64,000 nucleotides of DNA from the NCBI GenBank assembly GCA_019096065.1, contig JAGUCH010000002.1, positions 6,522,501-6,586,500 on the forward strand. Direction: 5' to 3'. Shown here one piece after another: positions 34,154 through 44,929 of the stretch (the stretch's first letter is position 1; every line of letters starts with the position of its first letter). The notes under the pieces were generated by a model. It was not told the DNA's origin. It saw only the letters and a program-made list of their open reading frames with translations, and made no database searches. The translations under genes and the position numbers were made by a program. This stretch comes from Paracyclopina nana. Taxonomy: Eukaryota > Arthropoda > Copepoda > Cyclopoida > Cyclopettidae.

Positions 34154-36185
34154 GCGCAAATTATGCCAAAAGGGCGAAAGAGCAATTCCTCAAAAGGAAT
34201 TAATGGCAGCGTTACTGGGGGCCAGGATTAGCCAACCCGTCCTGGAAAAATTGGGATTGTCGAAGTGCTACTTCTGGTCCGATTCATCAACAGTATTGAA
34301 ACGGATTTTCAAACCATCTTCGATTTCGGACGATTGGGTAAAACGCCGAGTTCTCGAAATAATTGAAATTACGGGCCAGGATGACTGGGCTTACGTGCAC
34401 ACGAACAAAAATTCGGCCGATCTCGCGACGCGAGGAATTACAATTTCGGAACTAGTTAATTCATCGCTCTGGAAACAAGGCCCGGAATTTTTGCAGGATG
34501 ATCACCCAACCTCGGAGAGGCCGGAATTATGCTTAAAAGAGGTTAATCGCGTTGCTATCGTAGAGGGCAAAAACACAGTGTTCGCTATCACTAGGTCAAA
34601 AAAGGTAACAACACCAAAATCGCCTCATTGGTCGTTTGCTGAGCATGACAATCAAAGCGTGGCGGCCAAAAGATTGCTCAAGATCGACGAGAACTCGCTG
34701 TTTGACTTTGAGAAAAATTCCGCACAAACAATCGCGAAAAAGGCCGCTTGGGCTGCCAGGTTTGTGCGTGAATCAGGCGTAGCTCCGATGCGAATTCTGG
34801 TTCGAATACTGCAAATCGCAAGTTTCAGGCACGATCTCAAACATTTCGTCGCTACAGGCTGTTGGAAAACAGGGTCCGATCTTGAAAAAGCAAATGCCTA
34901 CATAACGGAGGATTTGATTCTTCGTGCAAGAAGCAGGATTGACGGAGTCAAATGGATCGATTGGAGCACTAGGCGACCTGCCATCCTGCAGAAAGACGCG
35001 TTTGGCGAAATATTTTGCGAGATTTTTCATTTCCAATCAGGTCACGCGCTCAGCATAAACCAATTGATTGCTACCATTCGCCGTCATGTGTTCATGCCAA
35101 AAATGCGTCAAGCTGTGAGAAAAATTGTTCGCAGCTGCATTAAATGTACCCAAATTACGCACCCTATTCAACCACAAATGGGCGAGGTACCGAAATTTGA
35201 TGAGCCACTCCGTCCTTTCAGCAGGGTCAGCATGGATTTTTGTGGGCCTTTCACGGTCAAACAACCTCGTGCGCGCAGCATGCAAATCCGATACGTATTG
35301 GTGATAGTCTGCCAACAAACAAAGAGTATTCACCTGGAAGATACGACCAACCTATCTACAGACTCATTTCTTAAGGCCTTGACTAGGTTTGCAAGCAGAA
35401 GAGGATGTCCTCAGTTCATCCGCTCTGATCAGGGCTCGAATTTCATCGGCGCCGCGAAACTCATTTTCCGCACAGCGTTGAACAAATTAGACTGGACAAA
35501 AATTCGAAATTTTTCCCAAGATGGGATCATAGCGCGATGGGATTTCAGCCCAGCAAGGGCCCCCGAATTCAATGGTCTCGGTGAGGTTTTTGTTCGCACT
35601 TTCAAGCGTCAATTCACCAAGCTTGCCCAAGGACAAACCTGGACGTGTGAAAATTTTCGCACAGCAATGATTGTGGCAGAAAACTTGATAAATCAGCGTC
35701 CACTACAATACATCCCGGCCGGGCTTGAAGAATCCTCACATATTATCACGCCGAATCATCTCCTGATTGGTCGCTCATGTGTTCCACTGGAAATAGTCCC
35801 TGGAGAGGCGAGAGAAAATCTGTCTAAGCAGTATCACGAGATAAAGTATTGGACCGATCAATTATGGCAAAAGTGGAATAAGGACCTGTTCCATGAGTTG
35901 GTGTCCAGACCATACTGGGCAAAAATGCAAAGAAATTTAAAGGTTGGTGAAGCAGTTCTAATTCGTAATCGAGGTCAGTTTACTAGTCGTCGAGATTGGA
36001 AAATGGGTGTCATAATCGACCTGCAACTGGATCGCAACGGCATCAATCGCACTGCCACTGTTGAAGTGGTAGACTGCCCACCGGCTCAGGAAATGAAAAA
36101 CCGTAAAATCTTATCGAATCCCCTAAAAAAGCAGACAAAAATTGAGGCCATTTCCAATTTAGTGCCTCTAAACCTGCTACAATGA
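34083..36185 (+). pseudogene. BEL/Pao pol continuation: RNase H end, integrase, DUF5641-like tail
   Basis: The frame continues pol in a different register after the RNase H frameshift. It shows the end of RNase H (IPQKELMAALLGARI, FWSDSSTVL), then an integrase. The integrase has an H2C2 zinc-binding region ending SCIKC, a core with acidic residues in SMDFCGPF and RSDQGSNF, and a glutamate in the PEFNGLGE block. The three-acid layout is preserved. The C-terminal basic domain (VGEAVLIRNRG, WKMGVIIDL) matches the DUF5641 domain of BEL elements. This part has no internal stop. The third frame begins immediately after its stop. Confidence 0.88.
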
Positions 36186-36353
36186 CGGTTGAGGGCGGAG
36201 AATTCAAATTTTCGCGCGCTGTTAGGAATTCTCCGTTTGAATTTTCGCGCGCTTGCGCAATCGCAGTTATTTCGCCAAATCAACGCGTTCGAGCAGCTGA
36301 GCATTTCCTATTCCGGCGTTCCTCCTCGCGGACTCGTCGAATTAATTTTCAAA

Positions 36354-39300
36354 ATGAATCGAGACGAATCTGATGGATCTGAAGACGAATCCTCAACTTC
36401 ATCTGTAAAATCGGAGGTATTCAAGGTTCCCCACTCATCCAACCCGCCCAAGGACTCGAAGACTCGCCCGAAGTCCTCCAAATCTCGCTCCAGATCAAGA
36501 GGAGCCGAGCTGTCCGAAGAAGAAATTACGCGTTTAGTGGAAGACGAACGCAATCGGCTGCAAGACAAATATGGAGCCGACGAGGTGGTCTTTCTGGAGG
36601 ACTTCGAAAGAATGTTGGACGCCGGCGACTTCGAATTAATCAGCAGCATGTACGGTAACCCAAATGTGTTTATCGCCGGATCGCACCGTATTTACACACG
36701 CTATACTGATAAGCCGGGGCGATCGATCAAAAACGCACGAACGATGGATCAGCGCGCAAATTTTTCTCGCGTCACGTTTTTAGCGGACAATGCCGGATTG
36801 GCGAAGATCATGGCTCACATTCATCCGGAGCACTTTGATAAGTGGATCACTGCGTGCATGAAACATCAAGTCGATCCCGATCTTGGACCGGCAAATAATG
36901 AAGACATCGCGGTCAAAACTGAGCAACGTTTATCAGACCTCACGTATAAGCAATTGGGGCACCTGTTGAGCTCGAACGAGCCCACTAAAATGGGTTTTTT
37001 GCGGCACGCAGCGGCTAAAGTTAAGCCACCATCGGCAGGTGCTTTGAGGGCAGCTTCAAACGTGGAGGTGGAGCTCGGCCGCTTGCCGACTCAATCCGAG
37101 CGGGAATCTGGGGTCACACGTAATTTAATGGATCCACATCGAGCCACACGCATCTACGAGTCAGTCACCAGGAGCAGCATGACCGAAACTGAAAACTTGG
37201 GCTACGTCATGGTCGATATAAGCACAATGGCATCAGTCCTGGAGAAACTTGTGGCCTCCGGCGCAAGTGTTCCTGGCGTAACAGACCGTACATTTGAGTA
37301 CATCGTGGATACGGATGGCGTTATCAAATATGGTAATAGCGCGCGCTTTTCTTCTGCGGTCGCGGTCGAGCAAGATCCTGTAATCCGGGTTCAAATAACG
37401 CAAACTCCGAAAGATGACGTGGATCCAGACGCAATTACTGAGGCTGAGCAAAGTAGCCCTGAAAAGTCGCCGCGCAAAAAATTGGATTTCGGCCCACGCA
37501 CTGCTAGGGACTCGACCCCACCTGCAAAGCGCAAAAACGAATACCGGTCGAACTTAAACCGCAAAAAACGGGTCATTCGCGAATCCGTGAGCCCATCTCG
37601 CGCGATTTCTACCCCTGTTTCAGTGATGAATCAACAGGTGCTCGCCCTGCCCGCAGTGGTTGAGTCGGATGCCGAGGACGTCATCATGATGCACCCTTCC
37701 CAGGATGACGAGTTTTCTGATCTGGAATCAGTGCGCTCCAAAAGGTCAAATTTTGCCCCGAACTACGCGCCCACTTGCCCTCTAGCAATCGAAAACAGAC
37801 GTTTTATTTTGGGGGATATCACTGATACGAGTTGCGCCGATTTCTTTTGCGTGCTGGCCGCCAGAGCACTGCAGCCGACGGATTTTGAACGGGGAACAAA
37901 TAACGTTTTTAGCACGATCTCCCAAGCAGCAGCCAGGCTGCAGACGTTTGTCAGGGGCCCCAGAAGAATGGTTAGCCACATCCCGCCAGTAGTTGTACAC
38001 TACACGAGGCAAATGACAGTGGAGCAGCTCGAGGCGAACCTGGACAGGAACCAAGTCATGATGGAGATTGACAGGTATGGCATCGTGTTCATCCAAATGT
38101 TGAACCCCTCGCAGGTAGAGCGCGAAAGCCTCATCCGCGTACACCCGTCAACTTGGCAAAATTCATTTGTAGCGGTCTCGTTCACGTCGATTAACAATAG
38201 ATCGCTGGTAGTACATGTACTGTGGGACGGTAGCACGATGGCAGGAGTTGCACTCCCTCCCCAAATTCGAATAATGTTGCGCAACCCAGGGGTGATCAAA
38301 GTGGGTCATTTCATTCACACTACCATTCGAAAGCTGCAATCCATCCCTGGAGATCTGTTGGTGGTGCGCCATTTGGTTGAAATCAACAACCTCATCACTT
38401 TCGCCTTCCCTCAATTCGGTGTTGAATACTCAAAGATTCGCACTGACATGAGATTTTTGGCCACACAGTTGAACTGCCCAGTCACTTACTCGGACGACCT
38501 CAATCTTATTGACCGCGAATTCGTGCTAATGACCCCCGAATATAGCTTCTATAGCGCCCCAGAAACTTGGACTCTCGACATGGCTCTGTTCTGCCAATAT
38601 GAAGCGGCGCTGTCCTTCGAACTTTTGCGTGTTCTAGCTTTACGCGCGGCGCAACTCGAGCGCATGGGACCGCAGGCTGACATTGTAAGATTGATTCACG
38701 TTATCTCACTGCAAGCCGTCAATCTCGAGCCGTATATATTGCCTAATCGCGCTTTAACTGATCTGGTTGCAAGACCTTTCGGCACTTGGTTCACGCATGA
38801 CACCTATTTTGACCCTCAAACTGGGCAATCGCAGCCTCATCGTGCCTGGCCGCTATTCATGAATGTACAGCCTAAACGCGAATTCACGAAAACGCGAATC
38901 AAAGAAACGAGATTCATAAAAATGAGAGCCATATATTTGCGATTCACATAAATGCGAATCACAAAACGGCAACCACATAATTTATTCCCAAATGAAAATT
39001 ATCGTCTTCTCTTATGTGAAACAATATTTGATTCATCCAAGTAGCTGAGATCGCGGTTCTTTCTTTTTCGTTGCTTCTCACAACTAGGCACCTGACTACT
39101 TTGAAGTTGAGGGCTGAAATCAGTTGTGTTATCTGGCAATGATTCTAGCCTTGTCCTTGGTTGAGAGGTAAGGGGACGAATTGATTGATAATGAGTCAAA
39201 TATTTTCATTACAGACACGAATTTTTGAGCAGGAATTGCATGAAAAGTAAGCTGTTCCTTCTTCAGTACCAGTTTCCTTTTGCCTTCTGAATGTGTATGG

Positions 39301-40182
39301 TGGAACTTCAAGAGTTACCAACTATCTCACCTCACCAGCTCTTTTTCCTGATTTAAACACAAAACCTCTCTTTTTGCCATTTTCACGGAAAAAAGTTGCA
39401 TCATTATTGTTATTATAGTCACTTATTTTAAAAATTGCGTTTTTGTGATTCGCATTTTAGAAGCTCTCATTTATATGATTCGCCTATAATTGATTCGCAT
39501 TTTTGTGAATTCGCGTTTAGTCTGATATACCCTATTCATCACTCCAGAGCAGAAGTTCAATCACTATGAGGTGGTTTTGGGTGCGCTTAAGGCAATGGTG
39601 GCTGTGCGTGCGTACACGCGCAGCATTGACACGTTGCCCGCCCCCAGCAAGCGCAGGTTGAACCAGATTTTCTGTATGCCACCGCAAGATGTCGATCGGC
39701 GACATTACATGTTGATGTTTGGCGGTTTGGGAAAAACCTTCCCTCATTGTTGCCACCATTGCGGAGCCGAATCTCACGCGTCCAATGACTGTCCCATCTC
39801 TGCGGACAGCTTGCAATGCCGTTACGAGTTCTGTATGGAGACTGGTCACGTGGAAAAGGTCTGCCCAACATTACACCATCGTTGCGAAATCTGTGGCCAC
39901 CTAGGCCACTATCCAGCACATCATGGCACGCACAATCTGTGGAACCTCATCGAAATGCTCAGGGCGGCTGCTCCAATGGGCAGGCTGACTAGTCGACTAC
40001 ATGACCGGAGTTATGTGGTTGAGTACCGCATTGACCGGTTGGAAAGACGATGTTTTGCCCTGAATCAAGCGCCAGAGAACACGAAGTCCAGCGTATCCGT
40101 CAATTGGATCCTCGAAACGACTAAATTTCAGAAGAGGGGCGGTTTGATCCGAATATATGTAAATTCCACGTCCCGTAATTAA
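36354..40182 (+). pseudogene. Third frame of the BEL/Pao element: possible RNase D-like region plus three zinc knuckles; split by insertion
   Basis: It is open from about 36189, with the first good ATG at 36354, to 38853 and again from about 39532 to 40182. The two parts are separated by a 670-bp DNA transposon. Counting one copy of its 9-bp target duplication, both sides are in the same register, so the ancestral protein had about 1,050 residues. The N-terminal half is charged, with a Ser/Arg-rich start and a basic, likely nuclear, stretch (PAKRKNEYR...RKKR). A middle segment (around 38150-38650) resembles a 3'-5' exonuclease (DEDD/RNase D-like) fold: FVAVSF, ...MLRNPGVIKVGH and ...TLDMALFCQYEAA. 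The acidic residues expected there are mostly missing. The C-terminus has three tandem knuckles at about 39750-39925 (CX2CX4HX4C, CX4CX4HX4C, CX2CX4HX4H). I know of no standard BEL protein like this. Confidence 0.65.
38863..39532. mobile_element. Mutator-like non-autonomous element nested in the retrotransposon
   Basis: The ends are long imperfect inverted repeats of about 90 bp that share CTAAACGCGAATTCAC and contain repeated AATGCGAATCA-type subunits. Flanks are a 9-bp duplication with one mismatch (TATTCATGA at 38854-38862, TATTCATCA at 39533-39541). The duplication is confirmed independently: removing the element plus one copy (679 bp) brings the two halves of the third frame into register. 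A 9-bp duplication and TIRs rich in subrepeats fit Mutator-like elements. Reverse-strand peptides inside (a GTAYFSCNSC segment and a basic KRKRKNRD segment) may be remains of a FLYWCH-like zinc finger. Confidence 0.75.
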
Positions 40183-40378
40183 TATGCTGAGATATCTGTA
40201 AATTACTGTGAAGGTCAGCAAGAGGTTTTCTTGCTGAGCCAAATAAGTTAGTACAATATAAGAATTCACACCATTCACACGTATCATTTCCATGTTCTCT
40301 AAAATAAGTATATATTTCGATATTAGCATTCTGAAGTCTCCATTAGATCGTTGTTGATTCGTGGCGCTTTTCTGGTCA
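40145..40378 (+). repeat. 3' LTR of the BEL/Pao element
   Basis: 234 bp, TG...CA, preceded by the purine tract AGAAGAGGGGCGG and followed by the target duplicate GGCAC. It supplies the polyadenylation end of the element. Confidence 0.93.
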
Positions 40379-40443
40379 GGCACAGTGGTTAGAGTGCTCC
40401 GCTCTTGATTCAGCAGTCTTGGGTTCAAACCCCTGTCATTCCT
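40374..40443 (+). ncRNA. tRNA-like Pol III sequence, split by the retrotransposon
   Basis: After the 3' LTR the sequence reads like the body of a tRNA-type Pol III unit: an A-box-like core and a B box (GGTTCAAACCC). The A box TGGCACAGTGG is only complete when the 5' flank of the element (up to 29826) is read together with this side, so the BEL element landed in the A box. Stems are imperfect, so this is a tRNA-derived sequence or pseudogene, not a working tRNA. Confidence 0.45.
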
Positions 40444-40513
40444 TAATTTTTTAAGTTTCTTTACCTGGCTTAAATCATGGTAAACTCCTATACATAGCAT
40501 GCAAGTTCCATGA

Positions 40514-40585
40514 TGTTTCCATAGCTCATTGGTTAGAGCATTAGAATGCTAATCTAACTGTCTGAGGTTCGAATCTAGGATGATT
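40514..40585 (+). ncRNA. tRNA-like sequence (Pol III A and B boxes)
   Basis: A box TAGCTCATTGG and B box GGTTCGAATCT are correctly spaced. A perfect 5-bp stem (TTAGA/TCTAA) surrounds a loop where the anticodon would read GCT. The acceptor and T stems do not pair, so it is degenerate or the head of a SINE. A T-run terminator follows. Confidence 0.4.
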
Positions 40586-41379
40586 CTCTCTTTTTCCAAC
40601 TTCTTTGAAATTTGGATTAGTTCCATGGAATATTCATGAGGGGCTTTAAATTACTTAAAATCCCTCAAATTTGATTCCAGGGCTGTTGAGTATTTAATAT
40701 CCCCCAAATAAGCCATTGGAGGGACAAACTTTTCCGCTAGATGGCGCTTTTGGGGCAAGTATATTTGGAAAAACTGTCGCGCGCGAAACTTGTCACGTGA
40801 TCACGAGCGGCAATTACGATCGCCGTAATTTAGCACTAAAAGTTACAAAAAATGCAAAATAGAGGGCGTATCAACCCTCGTGCAAACTCACGGCGACATT
40901 TTCGAGCAAAAATTAAGAGGGCGGAGCTTAACATAGGATCCAGATGTGGCAATTTGAATTAGCTGTCAAACTGGCATTTTTATCAATTAATCAACAGAAT
41001 CGTATTGCAGCACTGATCAAATTGAGAACTTCCTTACAAAAGTTTGGGTGATTTTAAGAGCAAGTTTGAGCTCAAAAGTTGTTCTTTAGTTCCAAATGGC
41101 ATTTTTTCAATGTTTTCTGACCCAGAGGCTTGAATTTTGGGTGTTTTGTTTCATTGACTTTTCAAATAGAGCAATGACTCCAACAGAATCTACCCAAATG
41201 CCTATTAAGTGGGCTCCATAAATCCCAGATCGAGGTCATTTTCGATCCGTCTATTCTGCTTAGTGCAAGCTGCTGGGAAGAAACTGCCGCTTAAAATGAG
41301 CGCGATGCTCAAGATCATCACTGATATGAAGCATGTATCCGCCAATTAGCCTCAACTATGACCAATTTTTAAGAAAATC
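40586..41379. other. Non-coding stretch inside the repeat block
   Basis: No gene. It contains a CTCF-like site at 40734-40747 (CCGCTAGATGGCGC). The rest is AT-rich and unassigned. Confidence 0.4.
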
Positions 41380-41560
41380 ATACCAAAATAATCACTGTAA
41401 ATCAAGGATCTTTTTTATCAAATTGAATGTCTTTGAATTAAGAGAATTCTCAAAATTATTTTCAAGCTTTTTTGTTTATGTTTGATGACGTCACATCTGC
41501 AAATGCTTTTACCGCCATCTGTTGCAGGCCTTTTAACTAAAATGTTGAGTTTGACAGCGA
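41380..41560. repeat. Dispersed repeat, copy 1 (contains GCCATCTGTTGC)
   Basis: Similar in order and content to 44930-45105: an ATCAAGGATCTT segment, a GAATTCTCAAAA segment, then TTTGTTTATGTTTGATGACGTC and TCTGCAAATGCTTTTA, then GCCATCTGTTGC. Divergence is moderate. No ends were defined. Confidence 0.6.
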
Positions 41561-41874
41561 TCGTAATTTGATTGGCTGATCTGCGGAGCCAGGCTAGAAA
41601 AATTTGATTTCAACAATGAAAAGCTTCGGAATTTGTGTGAGTTGCATATGGTTTTATGGCTTGAAAGGGTGCCATTCTATCCGTAGATAATGTCATATTA
41701 ATAATGTTTTTAGAATTAGTGCACCAAAAGCCAAAAAATAGCCCATTTGTGATTGCCTATGTTGTGTAGCCATGTCAAATATACTGGGCAAAGTTGCCGG
41801 GCTAGATGGCGCATGGAATCTGGCGACTTTACGCCCTTGGCTTATTGCTTAGAAAGAACTGTGATATAATATCT

Positions 41875-42062
41875 ATTTATATATGTAAACAATATATAAA
41901 ACAAGCTAATAAAATAGCTGAGCAAATTTTGTAAAGTAAAAATCGAGTGGCAACTTTGCGGGCTCGAGCTTGCGAGAGCCAAGTAATGCTACGAGATTTT
42001 TACTTTGCAAAATGAGCTCAGATATTTTGTAAGCCTGTTTTATAATTTGTTTACATATATAT
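41875..42062. repeat. Palindromic (foldback) MITE, copy B
   Basis: Arms of about 75-80 bp form an imperfect inverted repeat: TATATATGTAAACAA, AAAACAAGCT, TAGCTGAG and AAAGTAAAAATC in the left arm are mirrored in the right. The centre GGGCTCGAGCTTGCGAGAGCC relates it to copy A at 29445-29629. The right flank again reads TACGATTTT then TTAATGAAGTTACC. Confidence 0.75.
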
Positions 42063-42369
42063 ACGATTTTATATGATGGAAAGTAATTTTCAAATGTTAA
42101 TGAAGTTACCAGACTAGGCGATCTTGACCTAGCATTTGATCCATTACTTTGAGGGCTTGGGTTGAGAGGCCCTAAGTAGTGCAAGAGTAGCTGAAAGAGT
42201 TAATCAGTCACTTAAAAAGTGTGTATTTTGAATTTGGTACTTTTTGGAGCTAAAAGATCTGTTAGATCAAGTTTTGTCTGGTATCTCTGATAGAGACTCT
42301 ACTCTTCTACTAAGCTTAGCTCAGCTTAGAAGAAGAATAAAAAGGAATTCTAACAGCATCTTATATAAC

Positions 42370-42443
42370 TGTATTGGTAGCTCAGTCAGTAGAGCGCTGG
42401 ACTCCTAATCCTGGCATTCAGGGTTCGATCCCCATACATGGCA
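42370..42443 (+). ncRNA. tRNA-like sequence (Pol III A and B boxes)
   Basis: A-box-like TAGCTCAGTCAG and B box GGTTCGATCCC flank a possible anticodon arm with CCT at the anticodon position. A TTTTTT terminator follows. Stem pairing is imperfect, so I call it tRNA-like or tRNA-derived, not a confident tRNA gene. Confidence 0.45.
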
Positions 42444-42589
42444 TTTTTTCTCCTTTTTCTGCAATCGGATTTACTTCTTTGACAATATCATGGTAACAGA
42501 GGAGCAGCACACCTTATAAAATACTTTATAATGTGTGTCACTTGATAAAGTGAAATGTCAGAGCTTTTATATATGTGTAGTTATATGAA

Positions 42590-42715
42590 CTGAGACGAAT
42601 TGGTTAACTGAATTATACATGCGAAAATTGCTTTCCATCATATAAAAGAGCTGAGACGGATCGGTATACTGAATTATAACACGAGGAAATCGTATTACAG
42701 TATATAAAACGTTTT
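42590..42715. repeat. Two tandem end fragments of the palindromic MITE family
   Basis: Two head-to-tail segments of about 65 bp each carry CTGAGACG.AT.GGT..ACTGAATTATA. Their ends match, in reverse, the flanking ends of copies A and B (for example AATCGTATTACAG...TATA). Confidence 0.45.
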
Positions 42716-42953
42716 TTGGATTTGCTGGGAATAAAATGACAAAGAAAGTTCTCTTTTTGAGCTTGTAACAGTACAATTGATTCAAGGAACAGAATGGTAC
42801 CATTTTGAGTAAGATTCATGATGAAAGTCAAGGAATTTTTGATCATGAGTCACATCATATCCAGACCTGAGCATAGCATGATGGAACAAATAAGACAAAA
42901 TAGCCTTACTTTTTGCAGCTCAACTCTGTGTGAGTTCAAAACAAACAAGTTCA

Positions 42954-43444
42954 TTTTGAAAATAATAATTAAGCTTTTTCAAGCTCAAAATTTCACATTT
43001 CAAGCTTTTTTCAAGCTTTTGACTTCCTTAGTACTTGAAGATAAAAAATGGCGATTAGTCACCAGCTTTGACAAGATTACCAAAAAAATTAAAAAATGAC
43101 AGAAATAGCTTTAACTTTGATTAAGAACTCCATTCCCTTAAGAATTTGTTAATTTTAAAATCAGCCCTTTTTTTGGTTAAAAATGGAAAAAGTCTTGAAA
43201 TTTTTTGGCGTCAAGCTTTTTCAAGTTTTTCATTTTTTTTTCAAGCTTTTCAAAATTTGGGTCGAGCGATCCCAAGCTTTTTGCTTATGTAGCTCAAGCT
43301 GGGTTTTAGTTTCAAGCTTTCAAGTCAAGCTGAAACTCGTTCCATCACTATTAAAAAGTGAAAAGCTTGAAAAAAGCTTGAAATGTGAAATTTTGAGCTT
43401 GAAAAAGCTTAATAATTATTTTCAAAAGCTTGGGATCGCTCGAA
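42954..43444. repeat. AAGCTT-rich foldback element
   Basis: A left arm at 42954-43020 and a right arm at 43361-43428 are nearly perfect inverted repeats of about 67 bp. An additional inner pair (GAGCGATCCCAAGCTTTT near 43264 and its reverse near 43424-43441) nests inside. About a dozen AAGCTT hexamers occur, with CAAGCTTTTTC-type units in both orientations. No clear target duplication was seen. Confidence 0.65.
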
Positions 43445-43551
43445 CACTTTTCAAAAAGCTTGAAGCTTGATCAAGCTGAAAATTTCCGGCTCGTTCGATC
43501 ACTTTTCTCAGCCCACCATGGCTTCGACTAAAATCCGCTAGTAGGAATATG

Positions 43552-44600
43552 TAAATTTCTCCATGCTTTTTCTAAAGACTGGTCAGCCAAATTGACAGGG
43601 AAAAAGTTGAGCTAGAAGGGGCGTTGCAAAAACGCATTAATTTTTTTCAAAATGAAAAACCTTCATCAAAATGAAATCTTTTCAAAGGCAGATGAGAACT
43701 CGATTTTTTTTTAAGTTTTTCCCTTTTTCTTATCGCCCCTTTGCCCTGACAGACATGAAAGAACAATGTTATCTCAAGTTGTCTTTACCAGTCCTGAGCT
43801 TTTGACCTTATTGCCTAATTTGTTACAAACCAAGAAAAAAACCTAGGTGACTGTGCCTTCAAAAATTGGAAGCTTTGTAATCTTTTGCTGTATCACCTTT
43901 GCATTTACTTTAGAATTGTCACAAGACAGATACCTCCTATTGGGCCTTAAAAGTATTGACCCGTTTCATTACATCTTCCACTCATTTCCCTGTACTACAG
44001 ACGGATTCACGCGTGCCCGCAAGACTCAGACGGTGTTGACTAAATTTCTCCATGCTTTTTCTAAAGACTGGTCAGCCAAATTGACAGGGAAAAAGTTGAG
44101 CTAGAAGGGGCGTTGCAAAAACGCATTAATTTTTTTCAAAATGAAAAACCTTCATCAAAATGAAATCTTTTCAAAGGCAGATGAGAACTCGATTTTTTTT
44201 TAAGTTTTTCCCTTTTTCTTATCGCCCCTTTGCCCTGACAGACATGAAAGAACAATGTTATCTCAAGTTGTCTTTACCAGTCCTGAGCTTTTGACCTTAT
44301 TGCCTAATTTGTTACAAACCAAGAAAAAAACCTAGGTGACTGTGCCTTCAAAAATTGGAAGCTTTGTAATCTTTTGCTGTATCACCTTTGCATTTACTTT
44401 AGAATTGTCACAAGACAGATACCTCCTATTGGGCCTTAAAAGTATTGACCCGTTTCATTACATCTTCCACTCATTTCCCTGTACTACAGACGGATTCACG
44501 CGTGCCCGCAAGACTCAGACGGTGTTGACCAGTCTTTAAGAAAAGGAATGGAGAGGTTTAGTGTTGACCAGTCTTTAAGAAAAGGAATGGAGAGGTTTAG
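43552..44600. mobile_element. TIR element with 8-bp target duplication and internal tandem duplication
   Basis: The termini are imperfect inverted repeats of about 34 bp (left TAAATTTCTCCATGCTTTTT, right ending GGAATGGAGAGGTTTA), flanked by an exact 8-bp duplication GGAATATG at 43544-43551 and 44601-44608. Eight bases fit hAT or P-type elements. The inside is a 489-bp unit repeated twice in tandem (starting near 43553 and 44042), so the same 67-residue frame start appears at 43847 and 44336. The right terminus itself is doubled (a repeat of about 40 bp at 44522-44600). No transposase is present, so the element is non-autonomous. Confidence 0.8.
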
Positions 44601-44929
44601 GAATATGGCTCTTCTAGTTTCGCTCTATAGCGCACAGTCTGACTGAGCTGTGGTAGGCTTCAAGACGAATTTTCAATAGAATTCGGTGGATTTCACTTCC
44701 AAAAATTTCCATTACCCACCATAAATTAGCGAAATGTGCCTAAATTGCATATTGTTAGATAAAAAACAGAACTTATCTGGGAGCTCCTCTTAAAAAGCAA
44801 GAGATTAGCCCGCTCGCTTCCATGACTGTAAGACACTGTAGCTCACGCGCTATGTAGCGTAACAGATTTGGTGATATTTTAGCATGCAAAACTTGCGTCA
44901 AGAACTCACTTACTAAAAGAAAATGGCAC

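Larger units (their letters stand above)
29827..40378 (+). mobile_element. BEL/Pao LTR retrotransposon, 10.55 kb
   Basis: The element is bounded by 234-bp direct LTRs (29827-30060 and 40145-40378) and flanked by the 5-bp duplication GGCAC (29822-29826 and 40379-40383), the size usual for BEL/Pao. The LTRs start TG and end CA and differ at only two positions that I can see, so the insertion is recent. A primer-binding-like TGGGGCCCG begins at 30064, three bases after the 5' LTR. A purine tract (AGAAGAGGGGCGG) precedes the 3' LTR. It holds gag-protease-RT-RNase H-integrase frames and an additional long third frame. It is not intact: there is an in-frame stop in gag, a frameshift in RNase H and a 670-bp insertion in the third frame. 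It is long for the family, mainly because of the third frame and the nested element. Confidence 0.93.

Noticed and set aside
36354..40182. Third retrotransposon frame as an envelope gene
   Set aside because: No signal peptide, transmembrane segment or glycosylation-rich ectodomain. The basic regions and zinc knuckles point to a nucleic-acid-binding protein instead.
42370..42443. A functional tRNA gene (anticodon CCT)
   Set aside because: A and B boxes are good, but acceptor and T stems are mismatched, so I keep it as tRNA-like only.
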